A DNA stretch of 27,646 nucleotides from Candidatus Gastranaerophilales bacterium (GTDB lineage Bacteria; Cyanobacteriota; Vampirovibrionia; Gastranaerophilales; Gastranaerophilaceae): NCBI GenBank assembly GCA_900767135.1, contig CAAFYU010000008.1:1-27646 (forward strand), written 5' to 3'. Numbering within the stretch: the stretch's first letter is position 1; each line of letters begins with the position of its first letter. A program made the position numbers and the translations under genes. Positions 1 through 7,890 of the stretch are shown one piece after another. The notes under the pieces were generated by a model that did not search any database, had not been told where the DNA came from, and saw only the letters and a list, made by a program, of their open reading frames with translations.

Positions 1-125
1 TCGGCATAGCGTCTTGGAATTACTTCTCGCTCGCAACTGCCATTCATATTGCTGTCGCAGATATGAATTTCGTTACTCGCTCCCCGAGTTAAACACTCGT
101 ACGTAATTCCGCAATGCCGACCTAC
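1..125. repeat. Dispersed hairpin repeat split by a ~100-bp insert with inverted ends
   Basis: Bases 1-10 (TCGGCATAGC) and 111-125 (GCAATGCCGACCTAC) are the two halves of a hairpin repeat that is intact at 7784-7807 and 27613-27636. Here the halves are separated by bases 11-110. The insert has inverted ends (GGAATTAC at 16-23, GTAATTCC at 103-110) and an internal inverted repeat (ATTCATAT at 42-49, ATATGAAT at 61-68). A GC dinucleotide borders it on both sides. It resembles a small non-autonomous element lodged in the loop of another repeat. The window edge cuts the repeat, so the outer limits are unknown. Confidence 0.6.
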
Positions 126-180
126 TTCTGTTTTAAACTTAGTGCCTCAGTGCCCTAGTAACTTAGTATCTTCTCCTGCT
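126..180. repeat. Degenerate CTTAG/CCTAG repeat module
   Basis: This stretch carries the spaced words CTTAG..CCTAG..CTTAG directly after the hairpin repeat. It aligns imperfectly with 7708-7757 (both begin TTCTGTTTT.AACTTA) and with 7809-7840. The same modules in the same neighbourhood at about 7.5-7.9 kb mark a modular dispersed repeat family. No coding potential is supported. Confidence 0.45.
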
Positions 181-224
181 CCCGACTTTACATCTTCACA
201 CTATACTATATATTTAGGGGCAAT

Positions 225-258
225 AAAAAAAAAGAAACTCGCCATTGTGCGAATTTCT
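225..258 (-). terminator. Rho-independent terminator of the radical SAM gene
   Basis: Read on the minus strand, AGAAATTCGC, a 6-nt loop and GCGAGTTTCT form a 10-bp stem with one T-G pair, followed by a run of T. It lies about 40 nt past the stop codon of the radical SAM gene. Confidence 0.8.
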
Positions 259-295
259 CTTTTTCAATCTAGGAAAAGCCGGCAATTTATTATGT

Positions 296-1117
296 TTATT
301 TGTCAAGAAGCAATTTATGGCCGGCATAGAAATCTGTATATTTTATGCTGTTTTGATTACAATATCTCTCGATTTCTGCGGAGATTTCATCAAAATATTG
401 CGAATTCTTTTTGTTATAAATGTCATCATATATTGTTTTATAGATTGGAAAATTCTTTTCTATAAAATTGAACATGTTTGTTTTGAAACTCGTTCTGAGA
501 TTTAGTTTGTCGAACCAATACTCATCTACGTAATCTTTTGTTGTTTCAATAATCTGTTTGAAATCAGTTATTTCAGGAATTATTGGGGCAACAAAAACAA
601 CTGTCCTTATTCCATTTTCTCGCAAAATTTTTAATGTTTCAAGTCTTTCTGCAACAGTTGATGATTTTAATTCTAAATTTTTTCTAATACTTTCGTCTAA
701 TATGCTCAAAGATATGACTATTTCTACATCTTTCATTTTTTTGAATAAATCAATATCTCTTAACACAAGTTTAGATTTCGTAACAACAGAGATGTGAGTT
801 TCTGCACAAACGAGCTGTTCCATGATTTTTCTAGTGATTTTGTATGTTTCTTCATACTTGTTATAAGGATCAGTAACTGTTCCAATCATGAGCTTTTTGT
901 GTTTTAGCTTGAAAATATTAATCCTTTTTCGAGTTTGTTTGACGTCAAGGAATTCGCCCCAAGGTTCGGAGTGTTTGCTAAATCCTACCATATAAGCAGC
1001 GTAGCAATACAGGCACTTGTTTGGACAGCCAACGTATGGGTTTATTACGTAGTCGATTGTTTCTAGTTTTGTCTTGGTAAGATAATCTTTAACCCTTTTT
1101 TGCTCATCTATTTGCAT
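296..1117 (-). CDS. Radical SAM protein of the spore photoproduct lyase-like (SPL) family
   Basis: This 273-residue protein has the radical SAM iron-sulfur motif CPNKCLYC, with cysteines at 31, 35 and 38 (CX3CX2C). The surrounding INPYVGCPNKCLYCYA and a later GTVTDPYNKYE fit the SPL-type family (COG1533). These proteins bind a 4Fe-4S cluster and cleave S-adenosylmethionine to a 5'-deoxyadenosyl radical. Most family members have no known substrate, so a DNA-repair role should not be assumed. The start is supported by an excellent promoter directly upstream: TTGACA, 17 nt, TAATAT, then 6 nt to the ATG, with no room for a Shine-Dalgarno. The mRNA is therefore probably leaderless. A minus-strand terminator follows at 225-258. 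The family is confident, the substrate unknown. Confidence 0.85.
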   Translation of the reverse strand: MQIDEQKRVKDYLTKTKLETIDYVINPYVGCPNKCLYCYAAYMVGFSKHSEPWGEFLDVKQTRKRINIFKLKHKKLMIGTVTDPYNKYEETYKITRKIMEQLVCAETHISVVTKSKLVLRDIDLFKKMKDVEIVISLSILDESIRKNLELKSSTVAERLETLKILRENGIRTVVFVAPIIPEITDFKQIIETTKDYVDEYWFDKLNLRTSFKTNMFNFIEKNFPIYKTIYDDIYNKKNSQYFDEISAEIERYCNQNSIKYTDFYAGHKLLLDK

Positions 1118-1123
1118 AAATTG

Positions 1124-1152
1124 ATATTACACGTTTATCAATTTTATGTCAA
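1124..1152 (-). promoter_or_regulatory. Promoter of the radical SAM gene, placed for a leaderless mRNA
   Basis: On the minus strand, a -35 TTGACA (1147-1152) and a -10 TAATAT (1124-1129) are separated by 17 nt. The ATG starts 6 nt after the -10 box, where transcription itself would begin. Confidence 0.75.
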
Positions 1153-1165
1153 TAGCACTGATATC

Positions 1166-1729
1166 TTATTCGAGAATATTGATATCTTTTTCTATTACAC
1201 TCGGAACCTGTGAAGATATAATTGTTTCAAGATATTTATCGTTATTTTGACGAATATTTTCGGCAATAGTTTTTATTTCATTATCGTTTGTAAAAAAGTG
1301 TTTTACGGCATATTTAACTACAATCATACCTTTGTTTGGAGCTTTTTCAAATTTATAAATATCGTATTCAAAATATTTTTTATTATTTTCGCAACCGTTT
1401 ACGAGAAAACTAATTGCAGCTTTATTGCATTTTTTGTTTTCAATAAGTTTTAAAAGTACACTGTTATCGGTACTTTCCACTGTTTTGTCAAAGTTTTCAA
1501 CGAATTTAAGCGGATTGTTTTCTTCCGGATAATAGTAAACACCAATCATTTTAATCCAATTACCAACGTTTTCTGAACCGCGAAAATATTCGTTACCATA
1601 ACCTTTTGTTTGTGGAGCAATTGCACTGTATTTGAGCTTGTAAACTTCGTTGTCAAAGTGAATTTCTTCTGCACAACAACACAAGTTTGGAACTAAAAAA
1701 GCTAAAATCATAAAAATAAATTTCTTCAT
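1166..1729 (-). CDS. Small exported protein of unknown function
   Basis: I do not recognise this family. From the ATG at 1729 the product is 187 residues and begins MKKFIFMILAFLVPNLCCCA, a typical Sec signal peptide with a likely signal peptidase I cut after CCA and before EE. The remaining about 165 residues are polar, with no visible membrane segment or catalytic motif. An upstream ATG at 1747 would add six residues (MSFNHN) that spoil the charged start of the signal peptide, so 1729 is preferred. A TTTAAT box lies 6 nt before it and there is no Shine-Dalgarno. It sits between the TPR gene and the radical SAM gene on the same strand. A periplasmic location is inferred. The cysteine cluster is not a good lipobox. 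Confidence 0.7.
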   Translation of the reverse strand: MKKFIFMILAFLVPNLCCCAEEIHFDNEVYKLKYSAIAPQTKGYGNEYFRGSENVGNWIKMIGVYYYPEENNPLKFVENFDKTVESTDNSVLLKLIENKKCNKAAISFLVNGCENNKKYFEYDIYKFEKAPNKGMIVVKYAVKHFFTNDNEIKTIAENIRQNNDKYLETIISSQVPSVIEKDINILE

Positions 1730-1794
1730 ATTATGATTAAAACTCATTCATATTGAAATGAAATTAGTCCAAAGTATTGCCATGTGGGTAATTT

Positions 1795-3453
1795 TTAAAT
1801 ATCAAACAATTTGTGAAGTCTTGTGACAATATCATCTTCGTCCAAGTCTTGCGTAACTTTGTTCAAATCAATTGCCATTTGATAATAGTTTGCAGCATCG
1901 TTTATAAATCCCATCTCTTGCGATGCTCTACCAGCATTAAAATACGCCAAAGTATAACTTGGATTGAGTTCAATTGCAGCTTCAAAATATTCAAGAGCTT
2001 CTTCCGCATCACACAATCCGTCCAGGTATAATATTCCGAGATTGTTCTGTGCATATTCGTTTTCAGGATTAAGGTCAATTGCTTTATGGAATGAAACAAG
2101 TGCTTCTTCCAAGTAATCTTTTTCCCATAGTGCAATTCCGGCTTTTGCGTAAGCCCTGTAATCATCAGGTTTAAGCATAATTGCATCACAATAAGCTCGA
2201 ATAGCGTTTTCTAAATCGTAAGCTGCCATGTGAACATCTCCAAGAGCCAAATACAAACCATAATTGTTCGGATCAAGAATTATTCCTGCCTGATATGTCG
2301 ACACAGCAGCGTCAATATTACCTTTTACCTCAGCATAAATACTTCCTAATGCTTCACAGACAATAGACGTCCATTCTTTATCAGGATTAATTGAAATCGC
2401 CTTTTGGTAATGTTCAATCGCTTCGTCATATAATTGTGCTTTTGAATACGCATAAGCAAGAGAGTTATTGTAGAACGGGTTTTCAGGATCTCTTTCTACC
2501 GCAAGCTTAAATGCACTAACAGAATTAATTTTGTCCTCTTTTTTAAGATAAAGATGTCCGAGTTCATAATAAATCTGTGGTGTATCAATATCAAACTCCA
2601 ATAGTTTCTCGTAGCAATCAATTGCTTCATCAGTGTTTTCAGGGAAATACGTCTGTAAAACCGTTGCAAGTTTTATTAAAACTTCTCTGTTTAGCGGATT
2701 TGCTTCCAAAACTTTTCTGTAACAGTCAAGAGTCAATTCTGTTTCGTTATTTTTAAGAGCAAGATCACCCATTTTGTCATAAAAAATTTCACTATGATTA
2801 GTGGCTGTAATCGCTTGTTTATAAACATTTTCTGCACTTGGGTAAAGTTTAAATTTTTCTAAAAACTTTCCGATTGTGTTGTAAGTAAATACCGAAAAAT
2901 CGTCGGACATGTTTTTGTAAAACATTTTTATTGATGGTCTGTCCCAAGCTAACATTATACTTCCGGATAAGAAATAGTATAAAAAGCCGAGGTAATCACA
3001 TGCTGTCCCGTTTTTACTGTTTATTTTTTGCAAAATGGATTGTGAGAGAATTAATCTCGGGCGTCCGGATTTCAAATTATCCATCTTTATTGCAGATTTA
3101 AATTCTTGTTCAGCAGATTTGAAATCTTGGGCAAGTTTCATGAAAAAACCCGTATATAGGTGTGCATTGATGTTTTTCGGAGCAAGAGAAACAGCTGTTT
3201 TGCACTGTTCAATTGCGGTATCAAGGCTAATTTGTCCTTGTTCCCACATAAGAGTTGCCAAACGATAATATGCCTCCGGCATTGAAGGGTCATATTTAAC
3301 TGCATCAATATAGTATTCAATTGCATCTTGCAAATCTGTGTTTTGCTGGCGAATTAGATACTTTTCATGTGCAATTCTGGCTTTTTCCAGAGATTCTCTC
3401 GCTTTTTCTATATTTGCCGATTTAATCGGTTGTAGTAACATTTGTTCTGACAT
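1795..3453 (-). CDS. Tetratricopeptide repeat (TPR) protein
   Basis: The product is about 552 residues and consists almost entirely of TPR-type helical pairs. Units end in forms such as A-I-x-L-N-P, for example AIDLNPENEYAQNNLGILYL and AIELNPSYTLAYFNAG near the C-terminus. Around ten or more repeats can be picked out. A less regular segment at residues 140-200 contains Trp/Tyr/Phe-rich helices. TPR solenoids bind partner proteins, and nothing in the sequence tells the partner. The ATG at 3453 is preferred over the adjacent TTG at 3456 because GGAG stands 7 nt upstream of the ATG. There is no signal peptide, so it is probably cytoplasmic. Confidence 0.85.
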   Translation of the reverse strand: MSEQMLLQPIKSANIEKARESLEKARIAHEKYLIRQQNTDLQDAIEYYIDAVKYDPSMPEAYYRLATLMWEQGQISLDTAIEQCKTAVSLAPKNINAHLYTGFFMKLAQDFKSAEQEFKSAIKMDNLKSGRPRLILSQSILQKINSKNGTACDYLGFLYYFLSGSIMLAWDRPSIKMFYKNMSDDFSVFTYNTIGKFLEKFKLYPSAENVYKQAITATNHSEIFYDKMGDLALKNNETELTLDCYRKVLEANPLNREVLIKLATVLQTYFPENTDEAIDCYEKLLEFDIDTPQIYYELGHLYLKKEDKINSVSAFKLAVERDPENPFYNNSLAYAYSKAQLYDEAIEHYQKAISINPDKEWTSIVCEALGSIYAEVKGNIDAAVSTYQAGIILDPNNYGLYLALGDVHMAAYDLENAIRAYCDAIMLKPDDYRAYAKAGIALWEKDYLEEALVSFHKAIDLNPENEYAQNNLGILYLDGLCDAEEALEYFEAAIELNPSYTLAYFNAGRASQEMGFINDAANYYQMAIDLNKVTQDLDEDDIVTRLHKLFDI

Positions 3454-3672
3454 CAATGAGCTCCAATAAGATGTTCTTCTATTCTATTTACATTTCTTAA
3501 CACGATATAAATAATACTAAACTTTAATAAAAAGAATTTATATCATCTATTTGGGGGATATCTGAAATTAAAATTAAATCTTGATACAGGGGTGAATTAC
3601 TCTTGTAGATTACCTTTATGGGGAATGACTTTAAGTTTTAGATAAATTATTTTTTCTTTTGAGGTGAGGATT

Positions 3673-4491
3673 ATGAATAAACTATTTTATATTTTATTTT
3701 GCGTGTCAATACTTTCTGCAACAGGTGCAAATGCAGGAATTTTGTCTAATTTCTTTGGAGGAAACAGCTATAACAGCGGTTATTATTATCCGCCAAATAT
3801 AAGATACACAACTAATGGATATTATGGACAAAGACCTTATTACAATAATTATTATTATAATAACGGTTATCCTCAACCTCGTTATAGTGTACCATACAAC
3901 GTAAATCAAGGTTACTATAATCCACCATGCCCATGCGATTATTACAGGCGACCTGTGATTTATAGAACGAATATAAATCGAAAAACAACAATTCCACAGT
4001 CAGAAAAACTTGTTGCTAACCAGTTTTCCGGTATCGAAAAATTAGAAAATCAGATTTTGTTGCAAACTTATGAATATGATTCTGCAAAAAACAGAATAGA
4101 AAGGCTTGAACAAAGACTTTTTGGAGCTTCACAAGAGGGAGATTTGACACAGAGATTTGAAACATTGAAGCACGTCGCAAAAAATTATAAAGCCTTTAAT
4201 CCAAATCAGGACATGCAAAATAGTTATGCACAAAATAATTATAGTCGTCCGATTTTTACAGGTGGTTCAGGTGCCGGTTGGAAAAGTACATTGCTCGGAA
4301 ATTTCAAAAATCAATTTATGGGAACTCCAACAGGAATTACTCCGGCTATGGATCCTGCTTATATGGATTGGTTTGAGGCAGAAAGAGCACTTGCCGGCAA
4401 TGGGGAAGAAGTCGGAGTTCAAACTAACCGCGGATATTATTACTCAAATACCAATAGAGGCTCAAAAACCGGAGTTACAATATTAGATTGA
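3673..4491 (+). CDS. Exported Tyr/Asn/Gly-rich protein of unknown function
   Basis: The product is 272 residues. It starts with a clear Sec signal peptide (MNKLFYILFCVSILSATGANA, cut predicted after ANA). About 90 residues very rich in Tyr, Asn, Gly and Pro follow, probably disordered or surface-exposed. Next comes a helical stretch with the pattern GIEKLENQILLQTYE...IERLEQRLFGASQEGDL, of a type I associate with exported proteins in cyanobacteria-related bacteria. The rest is Gly/Asn-rich. The ATG at 3673 is chosen because AGGTGAGG lies just upstream, and a GTG at 3664 is less likely. It precedes fliJ-fliK by 88 bp on the same strand, so a link to the cell envelope or flagellum is possible but unproven. 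Confidence 0.75.
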   Translation: MNKLFYILFCVSILSATGANAGILSNFFGGNSYNSGYYYPPNIRYTTNGYYGQRPYYNNYYYNNGYPQPRYSVPYNVNQGYYNPPCPCDYYRRPVIYRTNINRKTTIPQSEKLVANQFSGIEKLENQILLQTYEYDSAKNRIERLEQRLFGASQEGDLTQRFETLKHVAKNYKAFNPNQDMQNSYAQNNYSRPIFTGGSGAGWKSTLLGNFKNQFMGTPTGITPAMDPAYMDWFEAERALAGNGEEVGVQTNRGYYYSNTNRGSKTGVTILD

Positions 4492-4579
4492 CTTTTTGCT
4501 AAAAATAGTTAAATCATACATATAGATGATTGTGCCACGTCAAAAATAAGTGATAATACATGCAGAAGAGTGGTATAAT

Positions 4580-5068
4580 ATGCCTTTCAGATACAGATTA
4601 CAGAAAGTTCTGGATTTCAGAATTCGTAAGAAAGAAGAACAGCTTACAGTTGTTCAAAAGGCTCAACAGGCGGTTTATGAAGCCGAAGAGAATATTAGAA
4701 AAAACGAAGAAGAAATTCAGGCAACAAAACAGAATATGCGTTCGGCAGATCCTATGATGTATGAAGCTTATGACAACTATTTGCGACATCTGTGGGAAAA
4801 AGCTGAACAACTGGAAGCAATCAGAGTTGAGTTACAAAAAAAACTCGATGAAGAGAAGGTTAAACTTATAAAACTCGAACAAGGCGTCAAAGTTCTTGAA
4901 AAACATAAAGAAAAAAACCGAGAAGCCTATATAGCGGAAGAAAAAGCCGCAGAACTAAAACAGTATTCCGAACTGGGTGTTACAAGATACTTCCGCCAAA
5001 GCCAGGAAAGGGCCGAGGAAGAAGAACAAATCTTAAAACAACTGGAACAAATAGATGGAGGTAGTTAA
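4580..5068 (+). CDS. fliJ: Flagellar export protein FliJ
   Basis: The product is 162 residues and almost wholly coiled coil, beginning MPFRYRLQKVLDFRIRKKEE, which matches the FliJ N-terminal pattern (F-R-LQ-VLD-R--KE). FliJ is a soluble part of the flagellar type III export gate. It contacts the ATPase FliI and the export protein FlhA. Length and helical content are normal. I start at the ATG at 4580 because the family begins there; an upstream in-frame start at 4550 would add ten residues that do not fit. It is followed after 2 nt by fliK, whose Shine-Dalgarno GGAGG lies inside the fliJ end, so the two are translationally coupled. Confidence 0.8.
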   Translation: MPFRYRLQKVLDFRIRKKEEQLTVVQKAQQAVYEAEENIRKNEEEIQATKQNMRSADPMMYEAYDNYLRHLWEKAEQLEAIRVELQKKLDEEKVKLIKLEQGVKVLEKHKEKNREAYIAEEKAAELKQYSELGVTRYFRQSQERAEEEEQILKQLEQIDGGS

Positions 5069-5070
5069 AA

Positions 5071-5931
5071 ATGAATGTAAGTACATCTTCAGCCGCAACT
5101 ATTGCAGCCGCAAGTGCATCAGATGTAAATTCAACTCAATCAAAATCAAAAACGAGCAGTAGCTCTAAATCCGAAAAATCTTTTGAAGATGAAATAAAAA
5201 CTGCTTCCAAAACAGAAGAAACAAAAGATTCAAAAGAAACTGAAAAAACTTCCAAAGATAATAAAAAGGTTTCTGATAAAGAAAAATTATCTCAAAAAGA
5301 TTCTAATAAAGAGGCAAACAAACTTGCGGAAGAATTAAAAACTCCTGATGATATTGTTCCGGACGATGTTTATTCAGGCGGAATTAATTTTACGGATTTT
5401 AAATATCATAATGAAAGTCAGTCTTTGCTAACGCAAAATATTCAGGACCTGTTGAATACAAAAAATTTGATGTCGACTGTAAATTCGGCTCAAACTGTTG
5501 ATTATGATGCAATAAACATGTCAGATTCTGATGCAACGTTTTTTGCTAATTTAGTTCAAAATACCGATATGTCAATGCAAAGTATTGCATCTCAAATTCA
5601 AACACAAATGGCAGAAGGTTCTCAAAATATTCAACAAAATGTGAAAGTTTCGTCTGTTTTGATGGAAAAACTTTCTGAATCTTTGAAAACAAATCAACCG
5701 TTTAGAATAGATTTTGACAAAGATGTTTCTGTCATTATAAAAGTAAATAAAGACGGAAGTCTTGCTGCAAATTTTATCCCTGGGGATAAGGCTGTGGAAC
5801 AGTATTTACGTAACAATATTTCGTTTTTAAGACAACGTTTTGATGAACAAAATTTGTCTTACAGCCAATTGAGTTACAGCAATTCTCGCCAACAGCAACA
5901 ACAAAAACGTCAAAGTAAGGAGAAACAGTAA
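5071..5931 (+). CDS. fliK: Flagellar hook-length control protein FliK (divergent)
   Basis: The product is 286 residues. The first about 110 are Ser/Lys/Thr/Glu-rich and likely disordered. A middle Gln/Asn-rich part follows. The C-terminal part (about 205-270, from PFRIDFDKDVSVIIKVNKDG to LRQRFDEQNLSY) has the strand-strand-helix layout of the FliK C-terminal substrate-switch domain. The tail is Gln-rich. FliK measures hook length and switches the export gate from rod/hook to filament substrates. Its place between fliJ and a hook-family gene strongly supports the call, since primary sequence conservation of FliK is weak. The stop codon overlaps the next gene's start (TAATG). Confidence 0.7.
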   Translation: MNVSTSSAATIAAASASDVNSTQSKSKTSSSSKSEKSFEDEIKTASKTEETKDSKETEKTSKDNKKVSDKEKLSQKDSNKEANKLAEELKTPDDIVPDDVYSGGINFTDFKYHNESQSLLTQNIQDLLNTKNLMSTVNSAQTVDYDAINMSDSDATFFANLVQNTDMSMQSIASQIQTQMAEGSQNIQQNVKVSSVLMEKLSESLKTNQPFRIDFDKDVSVIIKVNKDGSLAANFIPGDKAVEQYLRNNISFLRQRFDEQNLSYSQLSYSNSRQQQQQKRQSKEKQ

Positions 5932-6767
5932 TGAATGATTCTTTTGTTACAGCACTGAATACCCAAAAATCGACCACAAACTGGATAGACGTTATTGCTC
6001 ATAACATGACAAACGTATATACACCGGGTTTTAGAGAACAACAGGTAAACTTTAAGACCTTCTTAGGTGGTGCGATTTCTGAGGATTACGATAAAAAATT
6101 AGACCAAGGTAAATCAACTCCGGGTACATCTAAGGAGAACTTGTTTTTAGAAGGCAAAGGCTTTTTCTTAGTAAAAGATGCAACAGGAAAAAGCATTTAC
6201 ACAAGACTGGGAGAATTCAAGTTCGACAATGAAGGCGTTTATCGAGATAGAAGCGGAAACACTGTACAAGGCTACATCTTAAATGACAAGGGCGAAATAA
6301 TGCAAGGTACAAAATCCGTTACCTCTGATTTGTATGAGGAAACTGCTATGAAGGGCGGTGCTCTTGACATTCCGACAACAAATATAAAAATGTGGATTGA
6401 TCCTAATAACGGAAAATATCTTGGAAAATATGACGATTATGAAATTAAAAATGATGGCACAATTTACGGAAAAGCCGATAATGGCAAACGAACAGTGCCA
6501 CTATACCGAATTACAACAAGAAACTTTAATAACGCCTCTGCTCTTTATGAATTCAAAGACGGTCAGTTTTTGGAAACAGAAGAGTCCGGCAAACCTTTAA
6601 TCGGTGTTGGCGAAATTCGTTCAGGATTGTTAGAAATGTCAAACGCTGATTTCAAGGGAAATATTTCATACTACCAAATGGCAAAATTGCAAATGGATAT
6701 TGCAAACAAGCTAATTTCAACTCAAAAAGATCTTCTACAAGAAACATTGAGATTGGTAGGAAGCTAG
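5931..6767 (+). CDS. Flagellar hook/basal-body rod family protein (FlgE/FlgF/FlgG type)
   Basis: The product is 278 residues. The N-terminus has the axial-protein signature in altered form (VIAHNMTNVYTPGFR, compared with the usual NNIANVNTPGFK). Then comes ENLFLEGKGFFLVKD, matching the 'I.G.GFF.V' motif of hook and rod proteins, followed by YTRLGEFKFDNEG. The C-terminus (LEMSNADFKGNISYYQMAKLQMDIANKLIS) is the paired D0 helix. The length fits FlgF/FlgG better than FlgE (usually over 400), but its place right after fliK is where flgD and flgE normally stand, so the exact member is left open. AAGGAG lies 8 nt before the ATG. A strong terminator ends the operon. Confidence 0.8.
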   Translation: MNDSFVTALNTQKSTTNWIDVIAHNMTNVYTPGFREQQVNFKTFLGGAISEDYDKKLDQGKSTPGTSKENLFLEGKGFFLVKDATGKSIYTRLGEFKFDNEGVYRDRSGNTVQGYILNDKGEIMQGTKSVTSDLYEETAMKGGALDIPTTNIKMWIDPNNGKYLGKYDDYEIKNDGTIYGKADNGKRTVPLYRITTRNFNNASALYEFKDGQFLETEESGKPLIGVGEIRSGLLEMSNADFKGNISYYQMAKLQMDIANKLISTQKDLLQETLRLVGS

Positions 6768-6784
6768 ACTTCATATTAAACTCC

Positions 6785-6822
6785 AAATACCAAAGAGCCA
6801 TTGTTCTCTTTGGTATTTTTTT
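6785..6822 (+). terminator. Strong terminator after the flagellar genes
   Basis: A perfect 13-bp stem (AAATACCAAAGAG and CTCTTTGGTATTT) with an 8-nt loop is followed by a run of T. It lies between converging genes and may also stop transcription from the pilin gene. Confidence 0.9.
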
Positions 6823-6844
6823 ATTTGCTAATTGTTTATTTAAA

Positions 6845-7657
6845 TCATTTCCAAAAATCCTTGTCATACAAAGCATGAGCTGTACAAGCAATACCATTAA
6901 GCTTGTTTCCAGATGTCTTGTCACATAATAAATTACTACCATCAGTAAATTCATAATACGTTCCGGCCATACCCATTGGTAATAATTTACCATCTTCCAT
7001 AAGTTGGAACGTAAACAAGTCAACGCCCCACTGATTTGGACCTTTTTTAAACCCGTTCACATCAATAGAAACAAATACACGAGTACTATGAAGCGGATTT
7101 TCAAACATTAAAATTGAACCATCAGTCAAAACTAGCTGTCCGTCGTCGAAATATCTTTCTTCAGCTTTTCCCCTTGAATAAGTTTTATAAGTATATTTAC
7201 CTTCTTCAGAGTATTCGCCATTTTGTACACATTTGTCATAATTACTATCTGCTTGCGAATCTCCACAATCTACCAATACTTTCAAATACGGCTTTATTAA
7301 ATTTTTAAATATACCGGTAGTTTCTCCATAACAATCTTTTAAAGTCAAAGTCATTCCTGTATCATTTTTATATGCATCTAATGCTTGCAAAAGCACTGAA
7401 TAGCCTTTTTGCAACCCGACTTGAAACTGCTTTTTCTGATTATTTTGAATAAGAGTCGGTAAAGTCAGTGACGCCACAACGCCGATAATACCGAGGGTGA
7501 TGAGAACCTCTGCAAGAGTGAAAGCGGATTTTTTAGCAGCTAAGTAGCTAGGAAGCGAAGCAGCTAGGTTTTTAGATGCAAAGATGCCAGGAGGCATAGA
7601 TGCATGGTCTGTTTCGGGTGAGTTGTTTTCATTCTTTGCAGAGGCTTTGTATTGCAA
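6845..7657 (-). CDS. Type IV pilin-like (prepilin) protein, body of an interrupted gene
   Basis: The reading frame holds a prepilin N-terminus, KKSA/FTLAEVLITLGIIGVVA, with the conserved Glu at +5 and a hydrophobic assembly helix. A globular part of about 200 residues follows, with cysteine pairs and a C-terminal end of the kind abundant in Gastranaerophilales pseudopilins. The cleavage residue is Ala rather than Gly. The given start at 7657 is only a TTG without Shine-Dalgarno and lies within repeat DNA, so it is probably not real. The frame remains open, with no start codon, up to the G10 tract at 7881-7890. The well-supported promoter, Shine-Dalgarno and ATG lie beyond, at 7920. With 11 (or 8) G the protein would be 358 residues with a leader over 100 residues long. 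With the repeat removed it would be 234 residues with a 9-residue leader. As sequenced, the gene is out of frame. Confidence 0.7.
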   Translation of the reverse strand: MQYKASAKNENNSPETDHASMPPGIFASKNLAASLPSYLAAKKSAFTLAEVLITLGIIGVVASLTLPTLIQNNQKKQFQVGLQKGYSVLLQALDAYKNDTGMTLTLKDCYGETTGIFKNLIKPYLKVLVDCGDSQADSNYDKCVQNGEYSEEGKYTYKTYSRGKAEERYFDDGQLVLTDGSILMFENPLHSTRVFVSIDVNGFKKGPNQWGVDLFTFQLMEDGKLLPMGMAGTYYEFTDGSNLLCDKTSGNKLNGIACTAHALYDKDFWK

Positions 7658-7677
7658 TAAGCTGGATTCTTTCGCTA

Positions 7678-7695
7678 ATCGCTCAGAATGACGAC
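7678..7695 (-). repeat. Dispersed repeat GTCGTCATTCTGAGCGAT, copy 1
   Basis: Minus strand GTCGTCATTCTGAGCGAT is identical to 17485-17502 on the plus strand. A partial copy (CGTCATTCTGA) is at 27532-27542. Confidence 0.6.
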
Positions 7696-7783
7696 TGATA
7701 GCAACTATTTCTGTTTTGAACTTATCGTCTTTACGTCCTAGCGTCTTAGCGTCTTTTATTTCTGATACTACCTTAGTTTCGCT

Positions 7784-7807
7784 GTCGGCATAGCAATGCC
7801 GACCTAC
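7784..7807. repeat. Hairpin dispersed repeat, intact copy
   Basis: GTCGGCATAGCAATGCCGAC forms an 8-bp stem with a 4-nt loop and is followed by CTAC. The 24-nt unit recurs exactly at 27613-27636 and in split form at 1-125. Confidence 0.8.
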
Positions 7808-7880
7808 CTTAGCTGCCTCGCTTCCTAGCTGCTTAGCTGCTAATTCAATTTCGCGTACTATATCACGTGCATCGCGATTG

Positions 7881-7890
7881 CCCCCCCCCC
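7881..7890 (-). repeat. G10 homopolymer tract in the pilin leader
   Basis: Ten consecutive C on the plus strand (G on the coding strand) directly after codon 10 of the pilin start. It is the only such G/C run I noticed in this AT-rich window. Its length decides whether the pilin frame is open. Confidence 0.85.

Larger units (their letters stand above)
7533..7843. repeat. Imperfect 36-bp inverted repeat with arms at 7533-7568 and 7807-7843
   Basis: The left arm begins TTAGCAGCTAAGTAGCTAGG. The right arm, read on the minus strand, begins TTAGCAGCTAAGCAGCTAGG. The arms differ at only about three positions. In the pilin frame the arms encode LAAKQLGSEAAK and NLAASLPSYLAAK. Confidence 0.7.
7520..7890. 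mobile_element. Repeat-rich insert in the pilin leader, flanked by GAAAGC
   Basis: GAAAGC occurs at 7520-7525 and again at 7891-7896. Deleting the 371 bases 7520-7890 fuses MNKYGIRSAF directly to TLAEVLITLG, a normal prepilin, so this segment looks inserted. It contains an imperfect 36-37 bp inverted repeat near its ends (7533-7568 and 7807-7843), the hairpin repeat at 7784-7803, a CTTAG/CCTAG module and an 18-nt dispersed repeat at 7678-7695. No transposase is encoded. One frame (the pilin frame) is free of stops throughout, so translation could pass through. That it is a MITE-like or palindromic coding-compatible element is inference. Confidence 0.55.

Noticed and set aside
4574..4579. TATAAT directly before the fliJ ATG as a promoter
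   Set aside because: It abuts the start codon with no gap, so transcription would begin inside the gene. No -35 box is seen either.
5774..5977. Antisense ORFs inside long genes, e.g. here and at 22695-23108 and 26201-26698
   Set aside because: They mirror well-supported genes, show no family motifs and lack ribosome binding sites.
7655..7657. TTG at 7657 as the real start of the pilin gene
   Set aside because: It has no Shine-Dalgarno, lies in repeat DNA, and a much better promoter-Shine-Dalgarno-ATG set exists at 7920.
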